NCBI RefSeq assembly: GCF_047607725.1
Contig: NZ_JBLKSS010000124.1
Coordinates: 1 to 33,595, forward strand
Direction: 5' to 3'
Length of the DNA: 33,595 bases
Origin: JBLKSS01 sp047607725
GTDB lineage: Bacteria > Pseudomonadota > Gammaproteobacteria > Enterobacterales > Enterobacteriaceae
The notes under the pieces are model-generated. The model saw nothing but the letters and a program-made list of their open reading frames with translations, ran no database searches and was not told where the DNA came from. Below, piece after piece: positions 1-8,295 of the stretch (position 1 is the first letter of the stretch; every line of letters begins with the position of its first letter). A program made the translations under genes and the position numbers.

Positions 1-143
1 CATACTCCCGGAAGCTAAAAGTCTCCAGAGTATGGCGGAACAGAAGATGAGCTATCGGGCAGAATCGGAATCGCTGATCGGGCGACCGGAATCAGTGATC
101 GGATGAAATCAGAATCAGTGATCGGGCGTGACCGGAATCAGCA
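1..143. mobile_element. Terminus of an IS21-family-like insertion sequence (element lies to the left)
   Basis: Four imperfect copies of a roughly 22-bp unit with core GAATCRSTGATCGG begin near 67, 88, 112 and 134. The last, partial copy ends in TCAGCA at 143. Read outward the element terminates in CA, and read inward from the tip it begins TGCTG. IS21-family elements characteristically have TG...CA ends and several sub-terminal repeats that bind the transposase IstA. No istA or istB coding sequence is visible, so only the tip is in the window. An inverted pair CATACTC (1-7) / GAGTATG (28-34) lies at the inner edge. A very similar tip in the opposite orientation is at 33542-33595. The family assignment is inferred from the repeat structure. 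Confidence 0.7.
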
Positions 144-158
144 AAAGGGACAACAGCG

Positions 159-1196
159 ATGCTGACGTTTAGCACCACCAGCCTGCGGGTCAGGGAAAAT
201 CAGTTATGGATTTTGGATCAGCAGGCGTTGCCGTAGCAGCAACACTGGCACCCCGCGCAGAGTGTGGCGCAGCTGGTGGATCACATCCGCGCACTGCGCG
301 CCGCGCCGCTAATCGGTCTATCCGCCAGCCTGCTGTTGGCCTTATTGGCGGAAGGCGGTCAGCCCTGGGCGCAGCTTGAACACGATATGGCGGTGCTACG
401 CGCGGCGCGGCCGACCACGGTGAATTTGATGAATAATCTAGCGCGCATGGCACAGGCGTTGGCGCAATCTGATTTCGTCACCGCGATGGGGCAGGAAGCG
501 CGGCGATTGGTGGAGGAAGATCGGGCGCTGTGCGACGCTATTGCCCGGCACGGTGCCGCGCTGGTCAAACCGGGAAGCCGCCTGTTGACCCACTGCAATA
601 CCGGCGGGCTGGCAACGGCCGGCACGGGCACCGCCCTGGGCGTGATAGCTCTCGCTCATCGCCAGGGCAACATCGCACAGGTGTGGGTGGACGAAACCCG
701 ACCGCTGCTGCAGGGCGTCCGTCTTACCGCCTGGGAGCTGGGAGAGCTGGGAGTACCTTACCGGCTGATATACGATACGATGGCAGCGGACCTTATGGCG
801 CGCGGACAGGTGGACGCCGTTTGGGTCGGCGCGGACAGAATCGCCGCCAACGGGGATGTCGCCAATAAAATCGGCACCTATAGCCTGGCGGTGCTGTCCC
901 GCTGGCACCGTGTGCCGTTCTATGTGGCGGCGCCCCATACTACCTGTGACGCCGGTTGCCCCAGCGGCGATGCCATTCCCATTGAGCAGCGCGACGCTGC
1001 TGAAGTGACCGGCGTAGCCGGCAGCTTTGGCCAATGCCGGTGGGCGCCGGACGGGGCGGACGTTTACAACCCCGCCTTTGACGTCACACCGGCAGCGCTG
1101 ATTGACGGCTGGGTGCTGGATACCGGCATCGTTACGCCGCAGCAGGTTGGAGAGGGCCTGTTCAGCCGGCCGTTGCGCTCCGACGGAGCCGTTTGA
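159..1196 (+). pseudogene. mtnA: Broken S-methyl-5-thioribose-1-phosphate isomerase (mtnA)
   Basis: MtnA isomerises 5-methylthioribose-1-phosphate to methylthioribulose-1-phosphate in the methionine salvage pathway. The ATG at 159 follows AGGGA by about ten bases, and the N-terminus (MLTFSTTSLRVRENQLWILD) matches enterobacterial MtnA. Codon 26 is an in-frame TAG at 234-236, after QQALP. The same frame then runs to a TGA at 1194-1196. The conserved VRGAP substrate-phosphate motif reads LRAAP and the region is about two residues short, so the RGA triad is lost. The catalytic HCNTGG loop and the VGADRIAANGD motif remain. A restart at GTG 264 would lack 35 residues and still carry the damaged motif. 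The IS21 tip ends only 15 bp upstream of the ATG, so the native promoter has been displaced. It converges on mtnD. Confidence 0.88.
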
Positions 1197-1384
1197 CGCC
1201 GCCGAGGCGTTTGCCCGCCGGCGAAACGGTTGGTCCCTCGGCGGGCGATGGCTTAATCGGTCAATGGGCTGACGCGTCAGCCTACGATGGCCGAACCGGT
1301 TGAAAGGGAGACGCGTCGACGCCAGTGGGCGCTTGCGGAACCAGCCAGGCATGCTGCCGGCCTGGGCTTAACGGCGCCGCCAGA

Positions 1385-1930
1385 TTAGCGCCTCAGGCGC
1401 GGATACGCGTCAGCGATAGCATCGCCGGTAAAGCGGGCAATCCAGCCCTCTGGATTATCGAACACCCGGATAGCGGTAAAATAGGGCGCCTCGCCCATAT
1501 CAAACCAGTGCGGCGTGCCCGCCGCCACCGAAATCAAGTCATTCTTTTCGCACAATATCTGATAGATTTTTCCCTGCACATGCAGGCAGAACAGACCGGC
1601 GCCCTCGACGAAAAACCGCACTTCATTCTCGCCATGGGTATGCTCCGCCAGGAATTTCGCGCGAATGACCTCGCGCTGCGGATTATCCGGACGCATGCTG
1701 ATGACATCCCAACTTTGATAGCCCTTTTCCGCCACCAGACGGTCGATGGCGTGCTGATAGGCGGCAATCACCGTCTCGGCGTCGGGATTTTGCCCCAGTT
1801 CGCCGTCGGCCTGCCAACGCTCGAAACGAACGCCGATAGCGTTCAGCTCACGTTGGATGGCGTCCCTCTCGCGACTTTGCCAACGCGGCGCCGAGGCATC
1901 GGTATCGGAATAAACGGTCAGTGCGCTCAT
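1385..1930 (-). CDS. mtnD: Acireductone dioxygenase (mtnD), intact
   Basis: This enzyme oxidises acireductone to the 2-keto acid precursor of methionine plus formate (Fe form), or to methylthiopropionate, CO and formate (Ni form). It acts in the cytosol, late in methylthioadenosine salvage. The 181-residue protein is close to the usual family length of about 180. All four cupin metal ligands are visible: H97, H99 and E103 in EHTHGENEVRFF, and H141 in GTPHWF. The ATG overlaps the TAA of mtnC (TAATG), so the two were translationally coupled. No frame damage is seen, although mtnA, mtnC and mtnB around it are all broken. Its substrate can therefore no longer be made by the neighbouring genes. 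Confidence 0.93.
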   Translation of the reverse strand: MSALTVYSDTDASAPRWQSRERDAIQRELNAIGVRFERWQADGELGQNPDAETVIAAYQHAIDRLVAEKGYQSWDVISMRPDNPQREVIRAKFLAEHTHGENEVRFFVEGAGLFCLHVQGKIYQILCEKNDLISVAAGTPHWFDMGEAPYFTAIRVFDNPEGWIARFTGDAIADAYPRLRR

Positions 1931-2616
1931 TAAACAAACTCCTGGAGGGTTATCTCGTCAAAACGATGCGCCTGCGGATGGCTTCTGCTGGTGCAATGAT
2001 CGTCGCGAATCAGCTGACAGGTGCGCCATCCGGCGTCACGGGCGGCATCAAGCTCCTGATAGATATCGGATAAAAACAAGATAGCCGCTGGCGGCAATGC
2101 CAGTTCAGCGGCGATAGCCCGATAGGCGCCGCTCTGCCGCTTAGCGCCGACACGCGTATCAAAATAGTGGCTGAACAGCCAACGCAAGTTGCCTTTGACG
2201 CTGTGGCCAAATAGCAGTTGCTGTGCTTCCACCGATCCTGAGGAATAAACGCCGAGCACTACCCCCTGCCGACGCCAGGCCGTCAGTTGCGGCGCCACAT
2301 CGTCGTAAACATGGCCGAAAAAGTCCCTTTGCCGGTAGCCGTCACGTCAGATAATACCCTGCAGGATTTTTAGCGCTGGGGATTTACGATCCTCCGCCAT
2401 AAAGCCGTACAGCACCGTCAGCAAATCATCGCCGCCGGCATCGAGGCGGCCTATCTCGGCGCGCAGAGCCTGTAACGCCTGCACGATCTCGCTATCGTTG
2501 GCACGCTGGTGCACCACCTCGGCCAGCCGTTGCTGGGCGTAGGGAAACAGCACCTCATGGACGAAACGGATATCGCTAGTGGTACCATCGATATCGATGA
2601 TTACCGCCTGGATCAT
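1930..2616 (-). pseudogene. mtnC: Broken enolase-phosphatase E1 (mtnC), single nonsense codon
   Basis: MtnC is a HAD-superfamily enzyme that enolises and then dephosphorylates diketo-methylthiopentyl-1-phosphate to acireductone. The ATG at 2616 begins MIQAVIIDIDGTTSDIRF, carrying HAD motif 1 (DIDGTTSD), and overlaps the mtnB stop (ATGA). The frame reads to LQGII and meets TGA at 2347-2349, where family members have Trp (LQGIIWRDGY). It then resumes in the same frame as RDGYRQRDFFGHVY and continues through VYSSGS (HAD motif 2), the KR lysine region and LFLSDIYQELDAA (HAD motif 3) to TAA at 1930. One TGG-to-TGA change explains the break, and both halves are otherwise well preserved, so the loss looks recent. 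UGA readthrough is conceivable but unsupported. Confidence 0.9.
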
Positions 2617-3136
2617 CTGGCCTCCAGCAGACGGCGACGCCACTCGCACTCAAACAGGAATTCGAGACCTTCTAGATGGCGCCGGGCCTCGCGCACGTCC
2701 CTCCCCCAGCAGGTTAAACCATGGCCGCGCGTCAAATAGCCATAGCGCAAAGGGGTAATTTCATCCCGCTGCGCGATGCGCTGAACCAGCGCCGGGATGT
2801 CCTGAGCATTATCGAGAAAGGCGATCGCCACCTCATCTTGGTGATCAGCTTGGCCCGCCAGCGATTTTTGCATCTCGTAGCCGGACAGCCGCAGGGGCGC
2901 TTCCCTGCTCCGCCCGCGACAGCACGGTGGCGCTGACCGAATGGGTGTGGAGCACGCAACCGACCTCGGGAAAACGCCGATAGATAAAGGCATGCAAACC
3001 GGTTTCCGCGGAAGGTTGGCGCCCGGACTGCGTCTCGCCGCTGCGACATGTTGCCGCCGGTGGCCGGGCTCCAGCCTCGCGCGCCTATCCAGCGGCAGGC
3101 GGCGACCAATTCCGCCAAATGTATATTTTCCGCCAT
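2613..3136 (-). pseudogene. mtnB: Broken methylthioribulose-1-phosphate dehydratase (mtnB)
   Basis: MtnB is a class II aldolase-fold zinc enzyme that dehydrates methylthioribulose-1-phosphate. The start at 3136 gives MAENIHLAELVAACRWIGA and then GWSPATGGNMS, the expected N-terminus. After GGNMSQRRDAV about 40 codons present in relatives (the TESGKDKG region) are missing. The sequence then continues in another frame as GRQPSAETGLHAFIYRR and CVLHTHSVSATVLSR, which holds the zinc-binding HTH. A second frameshift near 2900 moves the rest (LSGYEMQKSLAGQ to LEGLEFLFECE) into a third register that ends with TGA at 2613. No single frame encodes the enzyme. It was the first gene of the mtnB-mtnC-mtnD unit, with overlapping junctions. 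Confidence 0.87.
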
Positions 3137-3694
3137 GAGCGTCCTTGTTATGATCCGCCGAAAATCGGTGCCGGCCGGGGATCTAGCCATCTGTATGTCT
3201 TGATAGCCAAATACTAACATCGACGCCTGGCGGCAGCAACCGGCAGACAAAGGCATCCGCCGTCCGCAGAGAGGGGGGTGGCGTTTAGCGTTGATGTCCT
3301 TCAGAGGTGAAACGCCGGCGACAGGCGCTGCAAGTCGAGGAGGGACAAGGCAGAAACAGCCGTCGGCAGAGCCTGCGGTGCGTTACGCCAGCCATTATCG
3401 CCACAACGCCAGCGTCTAGCGTGGGCCATGATAACATGATGACGCATCTTGGTGATGCAGCTAGGTAAGCATTCGGCGCGCCTAGGACGGACTGCATAGA
3501 AGGTGTTTGACGCGCCGCGGACAAGTTGTAAGGGCAGTTTGGCACAAACCGCCGCGTAAAAGCCCGTTTTACGCCTGGTAAGACGCATTGCGTGGTGAAA
3601 CGGGATCAACCGCCCATCCCCTCGCCGCAATGAAGCTTGCTGCTGCAACACGAAACATGCGGCATCCTGGCGCACGCCGGGGTTCCCCCGAGGC
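3137..3694. other. Gene-free stretch between mtnB and parE
   Basis: About 560 bp carry no reading frame with recognisable protein similarity. The frames that are open here, such as minus-strand 3301-3705, have arginine- and cysteine-rich compositions typical of shadow frames. An imperfect inverted repeat, CCCGTTTTAC (3563-3572) and GTGAAACGGG (3595-3604), is present, with no U-run. In E. coli this position downstream of parE holds mdaB and ygiN on the other side of a gene block. I recognise no remnant of either. Confidence 0.5.
3185..3200 (-). promoter_or_regulatory. Possible tandem MetJ boxes upstream of mtnB
   Basis: On the minus strand, about 50 bp before the mtnB start, lies AGACATAC followed directly by AGATGGCT. 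Each matches 6 of 8 positions of the met-box consensus AGACGTCT, and tandem 8-mers are how MetJ binds. Control of methylthioadenosine salvage genes by MetJ in enterobacteria is plausible, but I infer it from this site alone. No convincing -35/-10 pair was identified. Confidence 0.3.
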
Positions 3695-5590
3695 TTACAC
3701 CTCAATTTCCGCTTCGTCGCCCTTTTCCTGCAGCCAGTTGCGGCGGTCTTCGGCGCGCTTTTTCGCCAGCAGCATATCCATCATCGCCAGCGTCTGCTGC
3801 ACATCGTCCGCCCCCACCGTTAACTGCACCAACCGGCGGGTATTGGGATCGAGCGTGGTTTCGCGCAACTGCAGCGGGTTCATTTCCCCTAGTCCTTTAA
3901 AACGCTGCACATTGGGTTTGCCCTTTTTGCGTTTCAACTGCTCCAGCACGCCGGTCTTCTCTTCCTCATCCAGGGCGTAATAAACCTCTTTGCCCAAATC
4001 GATGCGGTAAAGCGGCGGCATCGCCACGTAGACATGCCCCTCCTCCACCAGTTTGTGGAAATGCTGCATAAACAAGGCGCACAGCAGCGTGGCGATATGC
4101 AGGCCATCGGAGTCCGCATCCGCCAGGATACAAATTTTACCGTAGCGCAGCTGGCTGAGATCGTTGCTATCGGGATCGATACCCAGCGCCACCGAAATAT
4201 CATGGACTTCCTGCGATGCCAGCACCTCGTCGGAAGACACCTCCCAAGTATTAAGGATCTTCCCCTTCAGCGGCATGATCGCCTGATATTCCCGATCGCG
4301 CGCCTGTTTGGCGGACCCGCCCGCCGAGTCCCCTTCCACCAGAAACAGTTCCGTGCGCGCCAGATCCTGAGCGGTGCAGTCGGCCAGCTTGCCCGGCAGC
4401 GCCGGCCCGCTGGTCAATTTTTTACGCACCACCTTCTTCGCCGCGCGCAAGCGACGCTGGGCGCTGGCGATAGCCAGTTCCGCCAGTTGCTCCGCCACCT
4501 GGATATTCTGGTTTAGCCACAGGATAAAGGCATCTTTCACGACGCCGGAAACGAAGGCGGCGCTTTGCCGCGACGACAGTCGCTCTTTGGTCTGGCCGGC
4601 GAACTGTGGATCCTGCATTTTCACCGACAGGACGTAGGCGCAGCGCTCCCAAATATCGTCAGCCGATAGCTTGACGCCGCGCGGCAAAATATTGCGGTAT
4701 TCGCAAAACTCGCGCATCGCGTCCAGCAGGCCCTGACGCAGCCCGTTAACGTGGGTCCCGCCCTGGGGTGTGGGGATCAGATTCACATAGCTCTCGGTCA
4801 GCAGTTCCCCCCCTTCCGGCAGCCACAAGAGCGCCCAATCCACCGTTTCGGTATCGCCGCTTACCGCGCCCACAAAGGGCGCTTCGGGCAGCGTGATAAG
4901 CCCATTTATCGCTTCGTTTAGATAATCGGTCAGACCCGCCTGGTAACACCAGCGCTGCTCGGTGTTATTGACCTGATCCTGGAAGACGATTTCCACGCCG
5001 GGACACAACACCGCCTTCGCCTTCAGCAAATGGGTCAGACGGGATATCGAGAAGCGGGGGCTATCTAAGAAACGCTCGTCCGGCCAGAAATGGACGCTGG
5101 TGCCGGTATTCCGCTTAGGACAGGTGCCGACCACGCTCAGATCTTCGACCTTATCGCCATTCTCGAACGCGATGCGGTAGATATTGCCGTTGCGGCGCAC
5201 CGTCACCTCAACCCGGGTGGACAGGGCGTTGACCACCGAAATCCCCACCCCGTGCAGACCGCCGGAGAATTGATAGTTTTTATTGGAGAACTTGCCGCCG
5301 GCATGCAGACGGCAGAGGATTAATTCCACCGCCGGCACGCCCTCTTCGGGATGGATATCCACCGGCATACCGCGGCCGTCGTCGGTGACCTCCAGCGACT
5401 GATCGGCATGCAAAATCACATCAATGCGCCGGGCGTGGCCGGCAAGCGCCTCGTCGACGCTGTTATCGATGACTTCCTGTCCAAGATGATTGGGCCGCGA
5501 GGTGTCGGTGTACATCCCCGGACGGCGGCGGACCGGTTCCAGTCCGCTCAATACTTCTATCGCGTCAGCATTATAGCTTGATTGAGTCAT
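3695..5590 (-). CDS. parE: DNA topoisomerase IV subunit B (ParE)
   Basis: ParE is the ATPase subunit of topoisomerase IV, which decatenates daughter chromosomes with ParC. The 631-residue protein matches E. coli ParE (630) from MTQSSYNADAIEVL to AEIEV. The GHKL ATPase motifs are present: E39 and N43 (QEVIDNSVDEA), DDGRGMP at 70-76 and GGLHGVG at 110-116. The TOPRIM residues follow in LVEGDSAGG and DADSDG. The frame stays open upstream to 5875 but has no family similarity there, so I chose ATG 5590. MIQAMTQSS, starting four codons earlier, is a possible alternative. The gene lies downstream of the yqiA operon on the same strand. No damage is seen, as expected for an essential gene. Confidence 0.97.
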   Translation of the reverse strand: MTQSSYNADAIEVLSGLEPVRRRPGMYTDTSRPNHLGQEVIDNSVDEALAGHARRIDVILHADQSLEVTDDGRGMPVDIHPEEGVPAVELILCRLHAGGKFSNKNYQFSGGLHGVGISVVNALSTRVEVTVRRNGNIYRIAFENGDKVEDLSVVGTCPKRNTGTSVHFWPDERFLDSPRFSISRLTHLLKAKAVLCPGVEIVFQDQVNNTEQRWCYQAGLTDYLNEAINGLITLPEAPFVGAVSGDTETVDWALLWLPEGGELLTESYVNLIPTPQGGTHVNGLRQGLLDAMREFCEYRNILPRGVKLSADDIWERCAYVLSVKMQDPQFAGQTKERLSSRQSAAFVSGVVKDAFILWLNQNIQVAEQLAELAIASAQRRLRAAKKVVRKKLTSGPALPGKLADCTAQDLARTELFLVEGDSAGGSAKQARDREYQAIMPLKGKILNTWEVSSDEVLASQEVHDISVALGIDPDSNDLSQLRYGKICILADADSDGLHIATLLCALFMQHFHKLVEEGHVYVAMPPLYRIDLGKEVYYALDEEEKTGVLEQLKRKKGKPNVQRFKGLGEMNPLQLRETTLDPNTRRLVQLTVGADDVQQTLAMMDMLLAKKRAEDRRNWLQEKGDEAEIEV

Positions 5591-5684
5591 GGCTTGAATC
5601 ATATTTCGTGACAAATTGTTGGAGAGCCTACCGCAAAGGCCGCCCTTCGGGAAGCAGATATTCTGTACGGCGTCGATTGCGGTC

Positions 5685-6266
5685 TCACCCGACGGTAAGC
5701 CCCAAAAAATGCACGATGGAGGATAAATAATGGTCAAAACCGACGAAAGCGTGGTTGCCGCCCGACTCAACGGTCTGGCGACAGTGGGTGTAGTAGGCCA
5801 CCGCCTGGCGATAATCGAGGATCTCGTCGCCGCTTTGCGCCAGCAGCCAAATAAGATCCGGCGACTCCAGCACATCGACCTGCATCACCTTCAAATCATA
5901 GATATGCCGCGGCGCCAAAACATATTTCTCGCCGGTATAGGGGTTGAGGTTTTCCCCCAAATAGCCCGTGAGCAAATCAAACGGCCGCACCGCCGGATTG
6001 GCCACCACCGCCGGCAGCAGAAACGATTGCGACAGCCAGGTGGCATAATAACCGCCGAGGGACGAGCCCACCAGCCCCAGCGTTTCTCCGGCCCGCTCCA
6101 TCACCAGCGTTTCCATCATTTCCGCCGCATCGGCAGGGTACACCGGCAACTGCGGCACCAGCAGCTCGATATCGGGATGGTGGCGCGCCAGCCAGGCGCC
6201 GAGGGCGGTGGCTTTGGCGGAAGAGGGAGAACTGTTGAAACCGTGGAGATACAAAAGCGTCGCCAT
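5685..6266 (-). CDS. yqiA: YqiA esterase, alpha/beta hydrolase
   Basis: The protein has 193 residues, the same as E. coli YqiA, a cytosolic acyl-CoA/palmitoyl esterase of the alpha/beta-hydrolase fold. The nucleophile elbow GSSLGG is at 67-72 with Ser69. The likely acid Asp is in SGDEILDY and the catalytic His in GGNHAF. An oxyanion-hole region, YLHGFNSSP, lies near the N-terminus. Its ATG overlaps the cpdA stop by one base (TGATG), so it is coupled to cpdA in the nudF-yqiB-cpdA-yqiA operon. It appears intact. Confidence 0.94.
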   Translation of the reverse strand: MATLLYLHGFNSSPSSAKATALGAWLARHHPDIELLVPQLPVYPADAAEMMETLVMERAGETLGLVGSSLGGYYATWLSQSFLLPAVVANPAVRPFDLLTGYLGENLNPYTGEKYVLAPRHIYDLKVMQVDVLESPDLIWLLAQSGDEILDYRQAVAYYTHCRQTVESGGNHAFVGFDHYLSSIVHFLGLTVG

Positions 6267-7093
6267 CAGTAGCCTTCATAATCGGTGTCGGGCAGATGTT
6301 CAGTCCCGTCCAGCCGACGCACTTCGGTGTGCACCGCGCCGCCCGGCAGCAGGTCGAGATAGCGCCAGCCGGGACCCAGGGTGTCGATGGTGAAATTGGT
6401 GCAGTGCGGTTTGAACTGCACGCAGGTGGAGGGCGTCGCCAGTACGCGCCGGCCCAGCCAGTCAACGTCCAGTTCCTGATGAATATGGCCGCAGAGCAGG
6501 GTTTTTACCCGCGGATGCGGCTGCAGCACGTCCGCCAGCATATGGGCGTTGCGCAGGCTGTGCTGATCAAGCCAGATACAGCCGGAAGGGAAAGGATGAT
6601 GATGCAACAACAGCAATGTATGGCGCTTGGGCTGGCCGGCCAGCGCCTGTGCCAGCCACTCCAGTTGATAGTCGCTCAATTCACCGTGGGGCACGCCGTA
6701 GACCTGGCTGTCTAGCAGCAGCAATTGCCACCCGTCGCTGATCAACACCTGTTTAGCGCAGGAGATACCGCACTCCGCCAGCACATCAACCATCGCCGGC
6801 TGGAAATCATGGTTGCCGGGCAGCCAGACGCAGGGCGCGGGTAGGCGCGCGATCCCGGTGGCGAAATGACGATAGGCCTGGGGCGAATGATCCTGCGTCA
6901 GGTCGCCCGTGGCGACCACTAAATCAAAATGCCGCTGTTCAGCCTGTACCGCCTTCAGCACCGCGCTGTAGCTGCGCAAGGTATTCACCCCGAGCAACGT
7001 CTCGTCCTCACCCGCAAACAGGTGAGTATCGGTGATTTGTAAAATCCTGATATTGGCCCCACGCGCCACAGGAAGTTTCAACAGGCTTTCCAA
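6266..7093 (-). CDS. cpdA: 3',5'-cyclic AMP phosphodiesterase (CpdA)
   Basis: CpdA hydrolyses cAMP to 5'-AMP and so tunes CRP signalling in the cytosol. At 275 residues it equals the E. coli enzyme. The calcineurin-like metallophosphatase motifs are in order: D22 and H24 (TDTHLF), D64 (ATGDLT), GNHD at 93-96, HHHP at 164-167 and GHIH at 202-205. All metal ligands are kept. The gene follows yqiB after a gap of about 27 bp and overlaps yqiA by one base. Its survival suggests that cAMP turnover still matters to the cell. Confidence 0.95.
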   Translation of the reverse strand: MESLLKLPVARGANIRILQITDTHLFAGEDETLLGVNTLRSYSAVLKAVQAEQRHFDLVVATGDLTQDHSPQAYRHFATGIARLPAPCVWLPGNHDFQPAMVDVLAECGISCAKQVLISDGWQLLLLDSQVYGVPHGELSDYQLEWLAQALAGQPKRHTLLLLHHHPFPSGCIWLDQHSLRNAHMLADVLQPHPRVKTLLCGHIHQELDVDWLGRRVLATPSTCVQFKPHCTNFTIDTLGPGWRYLDLLPGGAVHTEVRRLDGTEHLPDTDYEGY

Positions 7094-7120
7094 AGATTGT
7101 CCTTGGTTATCGAAATCTGC

Positions 7121-7546
7121 CTAACAAACAGGAACCGCCATGGCACCATACGCCAAACAATAGCGTAACCAGTCCGCAAGGAACTGGTTGATTTGATGTT
7201 TCTCATCACATTGATGTAACTTTTTATTCGGATAATCATAACGCGCTTTGAAGCGAGAGATCTGCTGACTGGAACACACTTCCGCAACCATGGCGTCATG
7301 ATAGAGCCTGACGGTCATCGAGGGTAGGCTCCAGTAGCTGGCGACAGGCGCGGTCTGGGTGATTTCCACAAGCGTTGTGTAGCGGGTGGACTCCTGAATG
7401 GTCAGCAGGTAGCTGGCGCCATGCACCTGATAGGCGACGGTTTCACCCACCTGATTAATCGGCGGCAGCAACCGGCGCAGCTGGGCGAAGTTGGTTTCGC
7501 ACAACCGCATCATTTCAGGGAAATCGGGTGTGTAGCGCTTTATCAT
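7121..7546 (-). CDS. yqiB: YqiB, DUF1249 family protein
   Basis: This 141-residue protein is very close to E. coli YqiB (140), with the conserved stretches MKRYTPDFPEMMRLCE-like at the start, YWSLPSMTVRLYHDAM in the middle and RFKARYDYPNKKLHQ later. The family, DUF1249, has no assigned biochemical function that I can name with confidence. The start at 7546 was chosen over 7558 because it aligns with E. coli and overlaps the nudF stop (TAATG), which points to translational coupling. It lies between nudF and cpdA in the conserved operon. Confidence 0.93.
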   Translation of the reverse strand: MIKRYTPDFPEMMRLCETNFAQLRRLLPPINQVGETVAYQVHGASYLLTIQESTRYTTLVEITQTAPVASYWSLPSMTVRLYHDAMVAEVCSSQQISRFKARYDYPNKKLHQCDEKHQINQFLADWLRYCLAYGAMAVPVC

Positions 7547-8181
7547 TAATCGGTCCACTCTTTTCTCAAGGATTCATGGTGTAATGCCAGCCATTGCAGG
7601 GCAATGACAGAGGCGGCGTTATCGATAACTCCCTCCTCCAGCCAGCGGTATGCCTGTCCGCGGCTCACCGCATGGAGACGGATATCTTCATTTTCCTCCA
7701 CCAGTCCATGGATACCCTCGGCTTTCAGCGCGTCCACCTCCCCCACCATCACCGTCAGGCGTTCGCTGGTGCCGCCAGGACTGGCCAGATAGCTTAGCAT
7801 CCGTTTGCAGCGGCCCACCGCGAGTCCCGTCTCCTCAACCGCTTCGCGCCGGGCAACCTGCTCCTGCGTTTCTCCAGGCTCAATAATACCGGCCATCAGC
7901 TCCAGCAGCCAGGGGGTCGGGCTGCTGTCATAGGCGGCGATGCGGATTTGCTCCAATAATATCACCTGGTCACGCCGCGCATCATAAGGTAATAGGACGA
8001 CCGCATGCCCGCGCTCGAAGATTTCCCGAGTCACCGTCTGGCTCATGCCGCCATTAAGCAGCCGGTGGCGGAAGTGGTAAAGCTCCATCTTGAAAAAGCC
8101 GTTATACAACGTCTCACGGGAAAGCATTTCAACATCATCACGGCCAAATGTCACCGGCGTGACAAAAGAAGAGGTCATCAT
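7546..8181 (-). CDS. nudF: ADP-ribose pyrophosphatase (NudF)
   Basis: NudF is a Nudix hydrolase that splits ADP-ribose into AMP and ribose-5-phosphate, removing a reactive metabolite. The complete Nudix box is visible: G-x5-E-x7-REAVEETGL within GIIEPGETQEQVARREAV. The protein has 211 residues, against 209 in E. coli. Two adjacent ATG codons (8181 and 8178) follow AGGAG at 8186-8190. The second has the better spacing (7 nt), so the first methionine is uncertain. It is the first gene of the nudF-yqiB-cpdA-yqiA operon and is divergent from tolC. Confidence 0.94.
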   Translation of the reverse strand: MMTSSFVTPVTFGRDDVEMLSRETLYNGFFKMELYHFRHRLLNGGMSQTVTREIFERGHAVVLLPYDARRDQVILLEQIRIAAYDSSPTPWLLELMAGIIEPGETQEQVARREAVEETGLAVGRCKRMLSYLASPGGTSERLTVMVGEVDALKAEGIHGLVEENEDIRLHAVSRGQAYRWLEEGVIDNAASVIALQWLALHHESLRKEWTD

Positions 8182-8276
8182 AGCGCTCCTATTGGCAAAT
8201 AACGCCGCCGGCCGGCCAGCTAAATCAGTCTGCCGGAAACTGACGGTTTATGATAGATTTTGTAAATAGCTCCGGC

Positions 8277-8295
8277 ATGGCACGTTAAGCCACCT
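8277..8295 (+). promoter_or_regulatory. Candidate MarA/SoxS/Rob box upstream of tolC
   Basis: The 19-bp ATGGCACGTTAAGCCACCT fits the marbox consensus AYnGCACnnWnnRYYAAAY at all fixed positions except two of the three late adenines. E. coli tolC is activated by MarA, SoxS and Rob through a marbox in a comparable place. The site is about 90 bp before the tolC start and also about 100 bp upstream of the divergent nudF. A -10-like TAGAAT is at 8317-8322 without a clear -35, as expected for an activator-dependent promoter. Binding is inferred from the sequence alone. Confidence 0.5.

Noticed and set aside
61..143. Short repeats at the left end as a CRISPR array
   Set aside because: The units are about 22 bp and contiguous without unique spacers, and the same array occurs inverted at the other end. 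This fits an insertion-sequence terminus.
3563..3604. Inverted repeat CCCGTTTTAC/GTGAAACGGG as a terminator
   Set aside because: It has a mismatch, a 22-nt loop and no U-run, and lies in sequence with no nearby gene end on the relevant strand.
3301..3705. A 134-codon minus-strand frame downstream of mtnB
   Set aside because: The composition is Arg/Cys/His-rich and unlike a protein, with no ribosome binding site and no recognisable domain.
5591..5875. Upstream extension of ParE by 95 residues
   Set aside because: The extra sequence overlaps the end of yqiA in another frame and has no similarity to ParE proteins, which start at MTQ.
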